Under the pieces are notes generated by a model. That model saw nothing but the letters and a program-made list of their open reading frames with translations, was not told where the DNA came from and made no database searches. Position numbers and translations under genes: made by a program. From Aquitalea magnusonii (GTDB lineage Bacteria > Pseudomonadota > Gammaproteobacteria > Burkholderiales > Chromobacteriaceae): 64,000 bases of DNA. The DNA lies in assembly GCF_003202035.1 (NCBI RefSeq), contig NZ_QJKC01000001.1:71114-135113 (forward strand), in the 5' to 3' direction. Each line of letters starts with the position of its first letter. Positions within the stretch are counted from its first letter, which is position 1. Shown here one piece after another: positions 8,723 to 17,868 of the stretch.

Positions 8723-10672
8723 ATGCGTACTCCCTTGCTGGAACTGTCAGGCGTGTGCCGCGATTTTGTCGCGGGCGAAGAGACGGTCACCGTGCTGGAC
8801 GACATTCATTTGCAGATTCAGGCCGGGGAAATGGTGGCCATCATCGGAGCATCCGGCTCCGGCAAATCGACGCTGATGAATATCCTGGGCTGTCTGGATG
8901 CCCCCTCGCGCGGCAGCTATCGGGTGGCCGGGCTGGCGGTGGCGGACATGTCGGCCGACCAGCTGGCCGAGCTGCGGCGCGAGCATTTCGGCTTTATCTT
9001 CCAGCGCTACCACCTGCTGGGCGAGCTGAATGCCTTGCAGAATGTCGAGTTACCGGCCGTCTACGCGGGCTGCCCGGCAGCAGAGCGCTCAGCGCGTGCC
9101 GCCAGCCTGCTGGCACGCCTTGGCCTTGCCGACCGTGCCGGCCACAAGCCGGGCCAGCTGTCTGGCGGCCAGCAGCAGCGAGTGAGTATTGCGCGGGCGC
9201 TGATGAATGGCGGCAAGGTGATTCTGGCCGATGAACCCACCGGCGCGCTGGACAGTGCCAGCGGCCAGCAGGTGATGGCCATCCTGCGTGAACTGCATGC
9301 CGAGGGCCACACCATTATCCTGGTTACCCACGACAGCAAGGTGGCCGAGCATGCCGACCGCATTATCGAGATTGGCGATGGCAAGCTGGTGGCGGACACC
9401 CGCCGTACCCCCGCCGTTGCCGTTACCGCCGTGCCTGCAGCCCTGGCCAGCCCGCAGGCCACTGGCTGGCGCTTGCTGCGCGAACAATTTGCCGAAGCCT
9501 TCGGCATGGCCTGGCGTGCGTTGATGGCGCACCGCTTGCGCTCGGCACTGACCATGCTGGGCATCATCATCGGCATTGCCTCGGTGGTGTCGGTAGTGGC
9601 ACTGGGTACCGGCTCCAGCCAGCGCATTCTCAGCGACATCAGCGCGCTGGGCACCAATACCATCAATATCTATCCCGGCAAGCATTTTGGCGACCGCAAG
9701 GCCGATGCCATCCACACCCTGACCCCGCGTGATGCCACCGTGCTGGCCGAGCAGGGTTTTGTCGACAGCGTGACGCCGGAAGTCAGCGACAGTGTGACAC
9801 TGCGCTATCGCAATGTGGCGGTGACGGCGCAGGTCAAGGGCGTGGGCGAGCAGTATTTCCGCGTGCGCGGGGTGTCCATGGCGCAGGGCAGGGCCTTTGA
9901 TGCCGTGGCGGTCAGCCAGCAGGCGCAGCAGGTGGTGATCGACGAAAACAGCCGCAAGGCCTTGTTTGCCGAGGGTGACGAGCCCATCGGCAAGGTGATC
10001 CTGCTGGGCAAGCTGCCCTGCCGCGTGGTGGGCGTGACCCAAACCCAGAAAAGCGCCTTTGGCACCGATGACAACCTTAATCTGTGGCTGCCCTACAGCA
10101 CGGTGATGTACCGCATGCTGGGCCAGGACTACCTGAAAGCCGTCACGGTGCGGGTCAGTGACAATGTGTCCACCGCTGCTGCCGAGCAAAGCCTGGTGGC
10201 GCTGATGACCCGCCGTCACGGCACGCAGGACTTCTTTGTGATGAATACCGACAGCATCCGCCAGACCATTGCCAGCACCACCGCCACCATGACCTTGCTG
10301 GTGTCGCTGATCGCGGTGATCTCACTGGTGGTGGGTGGTATCGGCGTGATGAACATCATGCTGGTGTCGGTGAGCGAGCGTACCCGCGAGATCGGCGTGT
10401 GCATGGCGGTGGGTGCGCGCCAGCGCGACATCATGCAGCAGTTTCTGATCGAGGCCGTGCTGGTCTGCCTGCTGGGTGGTGCGCTGGGCGTGGCCTTGTC
10501 GCTGGGCCTGGGTGTGCTGGTGGCCCGGCTGGCCAGCTTCACCATGGTGTACTCGCCCACCTCCATTGTGGCGGCCTTTGCCTGCTCCACCCTGGTGGGC
10601 GTGCTGTTTGGCTATCTGCCGGCGCGTAATGCGGCGCGGCTGGACCCTGTCGTGGCCTTGTCACGAGAATGA
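8723..10672 (+). CDS. macB: MacB-like ABC efflux transporter (ATPase fused to permease)
   Basis: A 649-residue protein, the usual MacB length. The N-terminal ATPase has GASGSGKST (Walker A), LSGGQQQR (signature) and [11 protein letters not shown] (Walker B), with HDS as the switch His. After a linker, a first membrane helix ([20 protein letters not shown]) leads into a periplasmic MacB_PCD domain. Three C-terminal helices form the FtsX-like permease ([24 protein letters not shown] with the conserved SERTREIG loop). It acts as a homodimer that drives substrate from periplasm to outside through the adaptor and channel. Confidence 0.95.
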   Translation: MRTPLLELSGVCRDFVAGEETVTVLDDIHLQIQAGEMVAIIGASGSGKSTLMNILGCLDAPSRGSYRVAGLAVADMSADQLAELRREHFGFIFQRYHLLGELNALQNVELPAVYAGCPAAERSARAASLLARLGLADRAGHKPGQLSGGQQQRVSIARALMNGGKVILADEPTGALDSASGQQVMAILRELHAEGHTIILVTHDSKVAEHADRIIEIGDGKLVADTRRTPAVAVTAVPAALASPQATGWRLLREQFAEAFGMAWRALMAHRLRSALTMLGIIIGIASVVSVVALGTGSSQRILSDISALGTNTINIYPGKHFGDRKADAIHTLTPRDATVLAEQGFVDSVTPEVSDSVTLRYRNVAVTAQVKGVGEQYFRVRGVSMAQGRAFDAVAVSQQAQQVVIDENSRKALFAEGDEPIGKVILLGKLPCRVVGVTQTQKSAFGTDDNLNLWLPYSTVMYRMLGQDYLKAVTVRVSDNVSTAAAEQSLVALMTRRHGTQDFFVMNTDSIRQTIASTTATMTLLVSLIAVISLVVGGIGVMNIMLVSVSERTREIGVCMAVGARQRDIMQQFLIEAVLVCLLGGALGVALSLGLGVLVARLASFTMVYSPTSIVAAFACSTLVGVLFGYLPARNAARLDPVVALSRE

Positions 10673-10679
10673 GAATGCA

Positions 10680-12092
10680 ATGAAAGTGCTTTACCCGCTC
10701 TTGCTGACCAGCCTGCTGCTGGCCGGCTGCACCAGTCTGACCGCATCGCCCTATCAGGTGCCGGTGGTCACCCTGCCCGCCCAGTGGCAGGGTGCGGCGG
10801 CGGCGGATGATGGCCCGATCAGTGGCGATAACTGGTGGCAGCAGTTTGGCGATGCCGAACTGAACCGGCTGGTGGCGCTGGTGCTGTCCCGCAATAATGA
10901 TCTGGCCGCTGCCGCCATCAAGGTGCAGCAGGCCATGCTCAAGGCCGAGCTGGCCGCCACCGACCTGGCCCCCACGCCTGCCTTCAGCCTGTCCAGCTCC
11001 ACCAGCCAGCGGCTGGGTGGGGCTGCCGTCAACAGCCAGACCCATGCGGCCAGCCTGTCGGTCAGCTACGAGGCCGATCTGTGGGGCCAGCTGTCGCATC
11101 TGCGCGATGCCAAAGCCTGGGAGGCGCGCGCCACCGAGCAGGATCGCGCAGCCAGCCGGCTCAGCCTGATTGGCAGCACCATCAAGCTGTACTGGAAGCA
11201 GGCCTGGTTGCAGCAGCGCCTGCAACTGGGCGCAGCCAGCGTCGATTACCAGCAGCAAGCCTTGCGCCTGGTGCTGGCCAAGCAGCAGGCCGGTGCGGCG
11301 GCGCAGCTGGATGTGCTGACCGTACGGCAAAGCCTGGCCAGCCAGCAGGCCAGTCTGTACGACTACCAACAGCAACTGGCAGAAACCCGCAATGCGCTGG
11401 CCATCTTGCTGGACGGCCCGCCGCTGGGTGTGCTGACCACTGCCAGCAGCCTGCCGCAGCAGGATCTGCCCGATGTGCCGGCCGGTCTGCCGGTGCAGCT
11501 GCTGGCCCGGCGGCCCGATCTGCGCGCCGCCGAACTGCGTCTGCGTGAAACGCTGGCCAATGGCGACGCCACCCGCGCATCCTACTATCCCGATTTTTCC
11601 CTGACCGGCAGCCTGGGCAGCAGCAGTAGCCGGCTGGCACAGGTGCTCAGCAATCCGCTGGCCACGCTGGGGGCCGGGCTGACCCTGCCATTTTTGCAAG
11701 TGCGGCAGATGAAGCTGAACAACAGCATCAGCGACGCCGATTACCAGCTGGCGGTGGTGAATTTCCGCCAGACGCTATACACGGCGCTGGCCGATGTGGA
11801 AAACGCGCTGGCTGCCCGCAGCCACTATCAGCAGCAAGGGCAGCGGCTGACGCTGTCGGCGCAACTGGCCGGACAGTCCGAGCAGCTATACCGGCTGCGC
11901 TACCAGGCCGGTGCGGCAGCGCTGAAAGACTGGCTGGACGCACAGGAAACCCGCCGTCAGGCGGAAGTGTCGCTACTGGAGAACCGCTACAACCGGCTGC
12001 TGAATCAGGTGACGCTGTATCAGGCACTGGGCGGGGATGCGCAGCCACACCAGCTGGCTGCGCATGACTCAGCGCCGGGCGGAGGCGGATAG
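10680..12092 (+). CDS. Outer-membrane efflux lipoprotein (NodT/TolC family)
   Basis: A 470-residue protein with a lipoprotein signal and lipobox LLAGC, followed by two OEP repeats (long Ala/Gln-rich helices, for example DLAAAAIKVQQAMLKAEL and RRPDLRAAELRLRETLA). It forms the trimeric outer-membrane duct of a tripartite pump. It begins 7 bp after macB and completes the macAB operon. Its 3' end overlaps the convergent permease gene by 24 bp (12069-12092), so the two transcripts are antisense at their ends. Confidence 0.92.
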   Translation: MKVLYPLLLTSLLLAGCTSLTASPYQVPVVTLPAQWQGAAAADDGPISGDNWWQQFGDAELNRLVALVLSRNNDLAAAAIKVQQAMLKAELAATDLAPTPAFSLSSSTSQRLGGAAVNSQTHAASLSVSYEADLWGQLSHLRDAKAWEARATEQDRAASRLSLIGSTIKLYWKQAWLQQRLQLGAASVDYQQQALRLVLAKQQAGAAAQLDVLTVRQSLASQQASLYDYQQQLAETRNALAILLDGPPLGVLTTASSLPQQDLPDVPAGLPVQLLARRPDLRAAELRLRETLANGDATRASYYPDFSLTGSLGSSSSRLAQVLSNPLATLGAGLTLPFLQVRQMKLNNSISDADYQLAVVNFRQTLYTALADVENALAARSHYQQQGQRLTLSAQLAGQSEQLYRLRYQAGAAALKDWLDAQETRRQAEVSLLENRYNRLLNQVTLYQALGGDAQPHQLAAHDSAPGGGG

Positions 12093-12845
12093 TTTCTGTT
12101 CCAGCTGGTGCTGGAACAGCTCCAGCACGATGGACAGCAGCCAGTACAGAATGGCCGCCGTCAGCAGCATTTCCATGTAGCGGTAAGCCGAGCGGCCATA
12201 GCTTTGCGCCAGGAACATCAGCTCCCACAAGCCCATCACCGACACCAGCGAGGAATCCTTCAGCATGGAAATGAACATGCTGAAGGTGGGCGGGACTGCC
12301 ACTTTCATTGCCTGCGGCAAGATGATGAAGCGCATGATGGCATGCGGTTTCAGCCCCAGTGCCTTGCCGGCATCCCACTGGCCGCGGTGGATGGACAGGA
12401 TGGCCGAGCGGAACACCTCGCTCAGATAAGCGCCATAGCACAGCGCCAGCGCCGCCACGCCGGACGGAATGGCCGTGGGCACCACGCCCAGCTGCGGCAG
12501 GCCCAGGTAGATCAGCAGAATCTGCACCAGCAGCGGCGTGCCCTTGAAAAACGAGTTATAGAAGGTGGCCAGGCCGTACAGCAGCGGGTTGGTCGACAGC
12601 CGGCCCAGTGCCGACAGCATGCCGATGGCCACTGCCAGCACAGTGGAAAGCAGGCATAGCAGCAGGGTGAGCGGAATGCCCTGGATAAAGCCTTCCGGGC
12701 TTAACTCCAGCCCGGCCAGCAAGGGCAGCTTGCTCAGGGCAAACTGGTAGTCCAGCCCAAAGGCTTGCACAAACCAGACAAAGCCACCCAACAGACACAA
12801 CATGACCAGGCCGACTTGCAGCCTGAATCGGTTTTCCAGTTTCAT
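12069..12845 (-). CDS. Polar amino-acid-type ABC transporter permease
   Basis: A 258-residue inner-membrane protein with several helices and the EAA-type loop of the HisM/GlnP family (YLSEVFRSAILSIHRGQWDAGKALGL). The ATG at 12845 (MKLENRF) was preferred over an in-frame TTG five codons upstream. It follows the binding-protein gene in the same direction after a hairpin. No ATPase gene is next to it, so it must use an ATPase encoded elsewhere or be incomplete. Confidence 0.88.
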   Translation of the reverse strand: MKLENRFRLQVGLVMLCLLGGFVWFVQAFGLDYQFALSKLPLLAGLELSPEGFIQGIPLTLLLCLLSTVLAVAIGMLSALGRLSTNPLLYGLATFYNSFFKGTPLLVQILLIYLGLPQLGVVPTAIPSGVAALALCYGAYLSEVFRSAILSIHRGQWDAGKALGLKPHAIMRFIILPQAMKVAVPPTFSMFISMLKDSSLVSVMGLWELMFLAQSYGRSAYRYMEMLLTAAILYWLLSIVLELFQHQLEQKLSASARR

Positions 12846-12856
12846 GATACGGACAG

Positions 12857-12900
12857 ACAAAAACAGAAAGCCCCGGACGGCTGCATGCCGTCACGGGGCT
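12857..12900 (-). terminator. Intra-operon hairpin with T-rich tail
   Basis: Read on the minus strand, AGCCCCG and GACGGC arms around a short TGCAT loop pair with GCCGTC and CGGGGCT. A T-rich run (TTTCTGTTTTTG) follows. It lies between the binding-protein stop and the permease start. A leaky terminator here would give more binding protein than permease, a common arrangement for ABC importers (inference). Confidence 0.7.
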
Positions 12901-12905
12901 GATTC

Positions 12906-13736
12906 TTAGTTGGTGATATCGCTGCCAATCCACTTCTTGGAAATGGCGCTGAGGGTGCCGTCTTTCTTCAGCTCGCTGATGACCTGTTTGACGCGGGCAT
13001 TCCACTGCGCATCACCCTTGTCCACGGCCACCCAGTTCGGTTCCTGATACAGCGGACTGCCGACGATGCGGAACTTGCCGGTCTTGCTGATGCGCTCGTT
13101 TGCCGTCACCAGGTTGGAAATCACCGCATCCACGCGCTTGCCCGCGCCCAGTGCCAGGTCCTGGAAGGCCAGTTCTTCATTGTCGTACGGGGCAATCACC
13201 ACCTTGTTGAAGGGGTAGGCGGGTTGCACGGCGTTGGGGGCTTCAATGGTCAGCTTCTTCTGCAGATAGCTTTCATAGGACGAGCCTTGCTGTACGGCAA
13301 TCTTCTTGCCTTCCAGGCTCTTGATGCTGCTGGTTTTCTTGTCGGCCACATTGGCGATCAGCACCGCCGGCGAATTGTAGTAAAACGCCGGGAAGTCCAG
13401 TACCTGGGCACGTTCCTTGTTGGGCGTCATCGAGCAGATGCAGATGTCCCAGCGAGCGCCCCATTTGCCGGCGGCAATCACTTCCCAGGACGGGGTGTCC
13501 AGTTTCAGCTTGACGCCCAGTTTTTTCGCCACGGCCTTGGCCACATCCACATCAAAGCCATCCAGCTGGTTTTTGCTGTTGAGGAAGGAGAAGGGTGGGT
13601 AGCTTTCCAGCAATACACCACGCAGCACGCCGCTTTTCTGAACGTGGTCAAGGGTGGCACCGGCATGGCTGTGGCCGGCAGCCAGCAGGGCCAGGGCGGC
13701 GATGGTGTTGGTGATCTTGGTTTGTCGTTGGAACAT
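12906..13736 (-). CDS. Amino-acid-type ABC transporter substrate-binding protein
   Basis: A 276-residue periplasmic protein with a signal peptide (AALALLAAGHSHAG) and the SBP_bac_3 fold (SYPPFSFLNSKNQLDGFDVDVAKAVAKKLGV, then WDICICSMTPNKERAQVLDF). It is first in a two-gene operon with the permease. It is divergent from a homocysteine S-methyltransferase gene, so a sulfur amino acid such as S-methylmethionine, methionine or cystine is a reasonable ligand guess. This rests on context only. Confidence 0.88.
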   Translation of the reverse strand: MFQRQTKITNTIAALALLAAGHSHAGATLDHVQKSGVLRGVLLESYPPFSFLNSKNQLDGFDVDVAKAVAKKLGVKLKLDTPSWEVIAAGKWGARWDICICSMTPNKERAQVLDFPAFYYNSPAVLIANVADKKTSSIKSLEGKKIAVQQGSSYESYLQKKLTIEAPNAVQPAYPFNKVVIAPYDNEELAFQDLALGAGKRVDAVISNLVTANERISKTGKFRIVGSPLYQEPNWVAVDKGDAQWNARVKQVISELKKDGTLSAISKKWIGSDITN

Positions 13737-13870
13737 TTTTATGGTCTTGATGCTGTTTGGGTGTTAATCTATATACCAAACTATTATAATAAATACCAAC
13801 TTGTTTCTTTATAAGAATATAACATTTTCTCATCATCACTACGGAATTTTCCGGTATGGGTGGGGAATGC
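13737..13870. promoter_or_regulatory. AT-rich divergent promoter region
   Basis: The only strongly AT-rich intergenic stretch in this part of the window. It holds a direct repeat ATACCAAA/ATACCAAC about 20 bp apart (near 13775-13800) and a TATAAT-like word on the minus strand. It probably contains the promoters for the transporter pair and for the homocysteine methyltransferase. The regulator is unknown. Confidence 0.45.
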
Positions 13871-14776
13871 ATGGATAACATCATGAGCCAAATCCTTATT
13901 CTCGATGGCGGCATGGGCCGCGAACTCAAACGCATTGGCGCACCGTTCCAGCAACCGGAATGGTCGGCGCTGGCCTTGCTGGAGGGCCCGCATTTTGTCG
14001 AGCAGGCACACGATGCCTTTGTGAATGCCGGTGCCCGCGTCATTACCACCAATAGCTATGCGGTGGTGCCCTTTCACATTGGCCAGCAGCGTTTCGAACA
14101 GCATGGCGAGCGACTGGCTGCGCTGGCCGGTGAACTGGCGCGCCGCAGCGCCGACAAGGCAAGCCACGCGGTGACCGTGGCCGGCTCCTTGCCGCCGGCA
14201 CTGGGTTCCTACCGGCCGGACCTGTTCAACGAGGCCGACTCGCTGGCCATTCACCGCGTGCTGATTGCCGGCCTGGCACCCTATGTGGATGTGTGGCTGG
14301 CCGAGACGCAAAGCTCGCTGGCCGAGGTGCGTGCGGTGCGCCAGGCGCTGGGCGAGCAGGACAAGCCGCTGTGGCTGTCCTTCACCCTGCAGGATGAAGA
14401 TACTGATGCGGTGGCGCGGCTGCGCTCTGGCGAAACCGTCAGCGAAGCCGTGGCCGAAGCCATCCGCCTGGGTGCGGCGGCGGTGCTGTTCAACTGCAGC
14501 CAGCCGGAAGTGATGGAAGCGGCGCTGGATGCCGCCAATGCGGTGCTGCAGCAGCAAGGCGGCCAGTTGCAACTGGGGGTGTACGCCAATGCCTTTCCCC
14601 CGACTCCGAAGGATGCCAAGGCCAATGCCACGCTGGATGAAATCCGCGCCGACCTGACCCCGCAAAACTATCTGGGCTGGGCCGAGCGCTGGGTGGGCAA
14701 GGGCGCGGGCATTGTCGGCGGTTGCTGCGGCATCACGCCGGAGCACATTGCCGCATTGTCCAACAGCCTGAGCTGA
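13871..14776 (+). CDS. mmuM: Homocysteine S-methyltransferase family protein (MmuM-like)
   Basis: A 301-residue protein starting MDNIMSQILILDGGMGRELK; a GGGG lies 5 nt before the ATG at 13871, and further in-frame ATGs lie at 13856 and 13883. The zinc-site cysteines of the family are visible in VLFNCSQPEV and in the C-terminal GIVGGCCGIT. The enzyme would transfer a methyl group from S-methylmethionine (or SAM) to homocysteine to give methionine. It is divergent from an ABC importer pair and ends at a strong terminator. Confidence 0.85.
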   Translation: MDNIMSQILILDGGMGRELKRIGAPFQQPEWSALALLEGPHFVEQAHDAFVNAGARVITTNSYAVVPFHIGQQRFEQHGERLAALAGELARRSADKASHAVTVAGSLPPALGSYRPDLFNEADSLAIHRVLIAGLAPYVDVWLAETQSSLAEVRAVRQALGEQDKPLWLSFTLQDEDTDAVARLRSGETVSEAVAEAIRLGAAAVLFNCSQPEVMEAALDAANAVLQQQGGQLQLGVYANAFPPTPKDAKANATLDEIRADLTPQNYLGWAERWVGKGAGIVGGCCGITPEHIAALSNSLS

Positions 14777-14808
14777 TACTCTTCAGCCCGAATCGTCAGC
14801 CAGACGGT

Positions 14809-14840
14809 GTGCCGGGAGGCGTCAGCCTCCCGGCACTTTT
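14809..14840 (+). terminator. Rho-independent terminator after mmuM
   Basis: A perfect 12-bp stem GTGCCGGGAGGC / GCCTCCCGGCAC with a GTCA loop is followed by TTTT. It sits 33 bp after the mmuM stop. Confidence 0.9.
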
Positions 14841-14911
14841 CCGGTCATGGTCGGGGTGTCGATAGCGGCTTCCCGCATGGCTTGGCCGGTGCCGCGGGCA
14901 GCTGAGCGGCC

Positions 14912-15874
14912 TTAGTCCCGCATGAAGCAGGCATCAGCATCACCGCTTTGTCGGTAGTTTGCCTGCAAGTTTGAAAAGTCCATCTCGCCAAAGCTGTCAG
15001 TCAGGAAATCCAGCAAGCTGCGCACGGAGGGCAACAAGCCCTGCCGGGATGGAAACAGCGCATACACAACCGCCTCCGGTGGTTTCCAGTCGGGCAGTAC
15101 CGGGACCAGCAGTTGCTGGTTCAGGTCTTTGAAACACACCAGCAGTGGCAATTGTGCAATCCCGCCATGATCAAGCGCCAGCCGGCGGATGGTGATGATG
15201 TCATCACTAACCAGCCTTGGCGTGTGGGGGATGTGCAGCGATTGCTGAGCGGGCCCCTGCAGCTGCCAGGCATAGTTGCGACGTTGCAGCCCCCAGTGCA
15301 GGCTGGGCAGCTGGCTGAGTTCCTGCACTGAGCCCGGGCAGCCATGCTGCTGCAGAAACTGCGGGCTGGCCACCAGTTCTTGCGGGCTGCGCGAAAGTCT
15401 CTTCATCACCAAGCCGCTATCTTCAAATGGCGGCGTTTTGGCATGCAAGGCCAAATCCAGCCCTTCCCTTAATACATCCACTTCGCGATTGGTGCTTTCT
15501 ATCTGCACCTTCACCAGCGGGAAGCGTGTCATGAAGCGCGAAATCATCCCGGCTACGACAAAGTTCAACAAGGCCGTGGGGCAGCTGATCCGCACCGTGC
15601 CTTGCGGCACGACCTGCTTTTTCTCGACGGATGCCCGGGCAGCTTCGCTGGCAGTCAGCACCTGCTGGCAGTGCACGTAAAATTCCTGTCCCAGATCAGT
15701 CACCGCAAAATGGCGGGTGGAACGGTTGATCAGACGCGCAGCAAGATAGCTTTCCAGCTCCTGGATGCTGCGGCTGAGCCTGGATTTGGAAACGCCAGTG
15801 GCGCGGCTGGCCGCTCCAAACCCGCCATGGTCAACAATCTGGGCAAAGTAATACAGTGCATTCAGGTCATACAT
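14912..15874 (-). CDS. LysR-family transcriptional regulator
   Basis: A 320-residue regulator. The N-terminal winged helix (FAQIVDHGGFGAASRATGVSKSRLSRSIQELE) is followed by a LysR substrate-binding domain. It is divergent from hchA, the layout of a LysR regulator and its target. An inverted repeat in the intergenic region is the likely operator. Confidence 0.92.
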   Translation of the reverse strand: MYDLNALYYFAQIVDHGGFGAASRATGVSKSRLSRSIQELESYLAARLINRSTRHFAVTDLGQEFYVHCQQVLTASEAARASVEKKQVVPQGTVRISCPTALLNFVVAGMISRFMTRFPLVKVQIESTNREVDVLREGLDLALHAKTPPFEDSGLVMKRLSRSPQELVASPQFLQQHGCPGSVQELSQLPSLHWGLQRRNYAWQLQGPAQQSLHIPHTPRLVSDDIITIRRLALDHGGIAQLPLLVCFKDLNQQLLVPVLPDWKPPEAVVYALFPSRQGLLPSVRSLLDFLTDSFGEMDFSNLQANYRQSGDADACFMRD

Positions 15875-15985
15875 TGCGCGGGCACACCCTGTTGATGGAT
15901 GGGATCAACATACCGGAAACCTCCTCTTGATGTCTGCCGCAAGCGCTGTCTTGCCGGTGAAACACTCTGTTGCATTTATCAAGCA

Positions 15986-16016
15986 ATCAATATAACAGTA
16001 GAAACTATATATTGAT
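15986..16016. promoter_or_regulatory. Inverted repeat between LysR gene and hchA
   Basis: ATCAATATA at 15986-15994 and TATATTGAT at 16008-16016 form a 9-bp inverted repeat with a 13-bp spacer in the AT-rich part of the divergent intergenic region. It is a good candidate LysR operator. The assignment is inference. Confidence 0.5.
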
Positions 16017-16088
16017 GGCGCAGCTGCCACTGCCGGCATTCACGGCCTGCCCGGCACGGTGCTTGCACATCTATCACAGGAGAGCCTC

Positions 16089-16973
16089 ATGACCGATCAA
16101 ACCGCTGAATTAAGCAAAGCACCCACGCCAGATCCTGCCGAGGACAATGCCTTTTTCCCTTCGCCATACTCCTTGAGCCAATACACCTCATCCAGAACGG
16201 ACTTTGATGGTACGGACTACCCGCAGCCCTACAGCGGCGGCAAGTGGAAGGTTTTGATGGTGGCAAGCGACGAGCGCTATGTGCTGATGCAAAACGGCAC
16301 CATGTTCTCCACGGGCAACCACCCGGTTGAAACGCTGCTCCCCATGTATCACATGGACCGTGCCGGCTTTGAGATCGATGTGGCCACCCTGTCGGGCAAT
16401 CCGGTCAAGTTGGAAATGTGGGCGATGCCGGGCGAAGATGACACCGTGAAAGGGGTCTACGCCAAGTATCGCGATCAATTCAAATCGCCACTGAAGCTTG
16501 CCGACGTGATGGCGCAAAGCGTGAATGACGACTCTCCCTATATTGCCGTCTTTGTTCCGGGTGGTCATGGCGCCTTGGTGGGCATTCCACATAGCAAGGA
16601 AGTGAAAGACTTGCTGCTGTGGGCGATGGCCAAGGATAAATACGTGATTACCTTGTGCCATGGCCCGGCCTGTCTCCTGGCCCCGGCCGTGGATGAAGCG
16701 CCGGAAGACTATATTTACAAGGGTTACAAGATCTGTGTTTTTCCTGATGCCCTGGATCAAGGCGCCAATATCCAGATCGGCTACATGCCCGGCCCCTTGC
16801 CTTGGCCTTTGGCGGAAAGCCTGGCCAAGCTGGGCGTCGAGATACTGAATAGCGGGATTAGCGGCCAGTGTTATCAGGATAGAAAGCTGATCACTGGTGA
16901 TAGCCCACTGGCCGCCAACAATATCGGCAAATTGGCCGCCAATGCCTTGTTGCAAGAAGTCCGGTCGATTTAG
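16089..16973 (+). CDS. hchA: HchA-type glyoxalase III / Hsp31 deglycase (DJ-1/PfpI family)
   Basis: A 294-residue protein, close to the usual HchA length. The nucleophile elbow TLCHGPA holds Cys190 with His191, and NHPVETLLP supplies the catalytic Glu81. The family converts methylglyoxal to lactate without glutathione and also acts as a holding chaperone. The start at 16089 has an AGGAG 7 nt upstream; an in-frame ATG at 16059 lacks one. It is probably controlled by the divergent LysR gene. Confidence 0.9.
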   Translation: MTDQTAELSKAPTPDPAEDNAFFPSPYSLSQYTSSRTDFDGTDYPQPYSGGKWKVLMVASDERYVLMQNGTMFSTGNHPVETLLPMYHMDRAGFEIDVATLSGNPVKLEMWAMPGEDDTVKGVYAKYRDQFKSPLKLADVMAQSVNDDSPYIAVFVPGGHGALVGIPHSKEVKDLLLWAMAKDKYVITLCHGPACLLAPAVDEAPEDYIYKGYKICVFPDALDQGANIQIGYMPGPLPWPLAESLAKLGVEILNSGISGQCYQDRKLITGDSPLAANNIGKLAANALLQEVRSI

Positions 16974-17056
16974 CCGGATCTGTGTGCACACCATAAGGCC
17001 GGAGTGGCGCTAGCAGGTAAACAGCACGGCTCCGGCCGCATCGACCAGATGGCCAG

Positions 17057-17096
17057 ATGGCTGCTTTCCATGTGGAAGCAGCCATTTTTTATTTTC
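17057..17096 (+). terminator. Rho-independent terminator after hchA
   Basis: The stem ATGGCTGCTT / AAGCAGCCAT (17057-17066 with 17076-17085) is followed directly by a run of T residues. Confidence 0.9.
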
Positions 17097-17254
17097 CTGG
17101 GGAAGGGTGGGATGGGCTGAAGCACGGCCTGCCGACTGGCGCGCATGGTCTGCTTGCGCAACAGGCTGCGCGGCGGTGGCGGATAGTGAAGCCATGGGAC
17201 TGCTGCCTGTTGCCCGGCTGCTGTCTTGTGCGCAGTCAATGCGAGCCAATGCAG

Positions 17255-17283
17255 AATGCAAAACCCCCGCAGGGCGGGGGTTT
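17255..17283 (-). terminator. Rho-independent terminator after ssb
   Basis: On the minus strand AAACCCCCGC pairs with GCGGGGGTTT around a 3-nt loop, followed by TTTTGC. It lies 36 bp past the ssb stop. Confidence 0.85.
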
Positions 17284-17318
17284 GGGGGGATACTTTACAA
17301 ATAACTCTCAGGTGTAAG

Positions 17319-17774
17319 TCAGAAGGGGATGTCGTCGTCCATGTCGTCCAGCTTGGGTGCCGGCTTGGCTTCCATGCGGCGCGGTGCCGCCGGCGGTGCG
17401 GCCGGGCGGGACTGGGCTGCCGGCTCGCCATAGGCGTAGTTGTCGTCCATGGACGAGCCGCCTTCGCGCTTGCCGCCTTGCAGGCTCAGTTCGTTTACGC
17501 GCACATCAGGCGACAGTTGTTTCTGGCCTTCCTTGTTCTGCCATTCGCGCAGGGTGAGCTGGCCGTATACGGTCACTTGCTGGCCCTTGCTGAGGAAGTT
17601 TTTCAGCGATTCGCCGCGCTTGCCCCATACCTGGCAGCTAAACCAGTTGGTGGTCTTGCGCTCGCCAAAGCCGATGTCGCTGGCCACGCGGAAGCTCAGC
17701 ACCGGTTCGCCACTGGGGGTGTAGCGCAGTTCGGCGTCTGCCGCCAGGCGTCCGTCAAAAGTGATGCTGTTCAT
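17319..17774 (-). CDS. ssb: Single-stranded DNA-binding protein
   Basis: A 151-residue SSB. The OB fold occupies about residues 1-105 (SITFDGRLAADAELRYTPSG, NWFSCQVWGKRGESLKNFL, VTVYGQLTLREW). A Pro/Ala-rich linker leads to the acidic partner-binding tip DDDIPF. It lies in the block with a YajR-type MFS gene and, on the other strand, uvrA. Confidence 0.96.
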   Translation of the reverse strand: MNSITFDGRLAADAELRYTPSGEPVLSFRVASDIGFGERKTTNWFSCQVWGKRGESLKNFLSKGQQVTVYGQLTLREWQNKEGQKQLSPDVRVNELSLQGGKREGGSSMDDNYAYGEPAAQSRPAAPPAAPRRMEAKPAPKLDDMDDDIPF

Positions 17775-17868
17775 GTGGGGTCTCCGATTCGATTCATTGA
17801 TGCTGCGCCGGACACGGCCGACGCGTGATTGTAGGGCCAGACACGCTGTGGCAATAGCCGCGCTGGCA

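Larger units (their letters stand above)
16974..17318. other. Intergenic region with two terminators, no gene
   Basis: This 345-bp gap between the convergent hchA and ssb genes holds one terminator for each. No coding potential beyond shadow frames is seen. Confidence 0.6.

Noticed and set aside
13737-13870. SAM or other riboswitch before the sulfur amino-acid genes
   Set aside because: No stem set resembling an S-box or similar leader; the region is short and AT-rich, like a plain divergent promoter.
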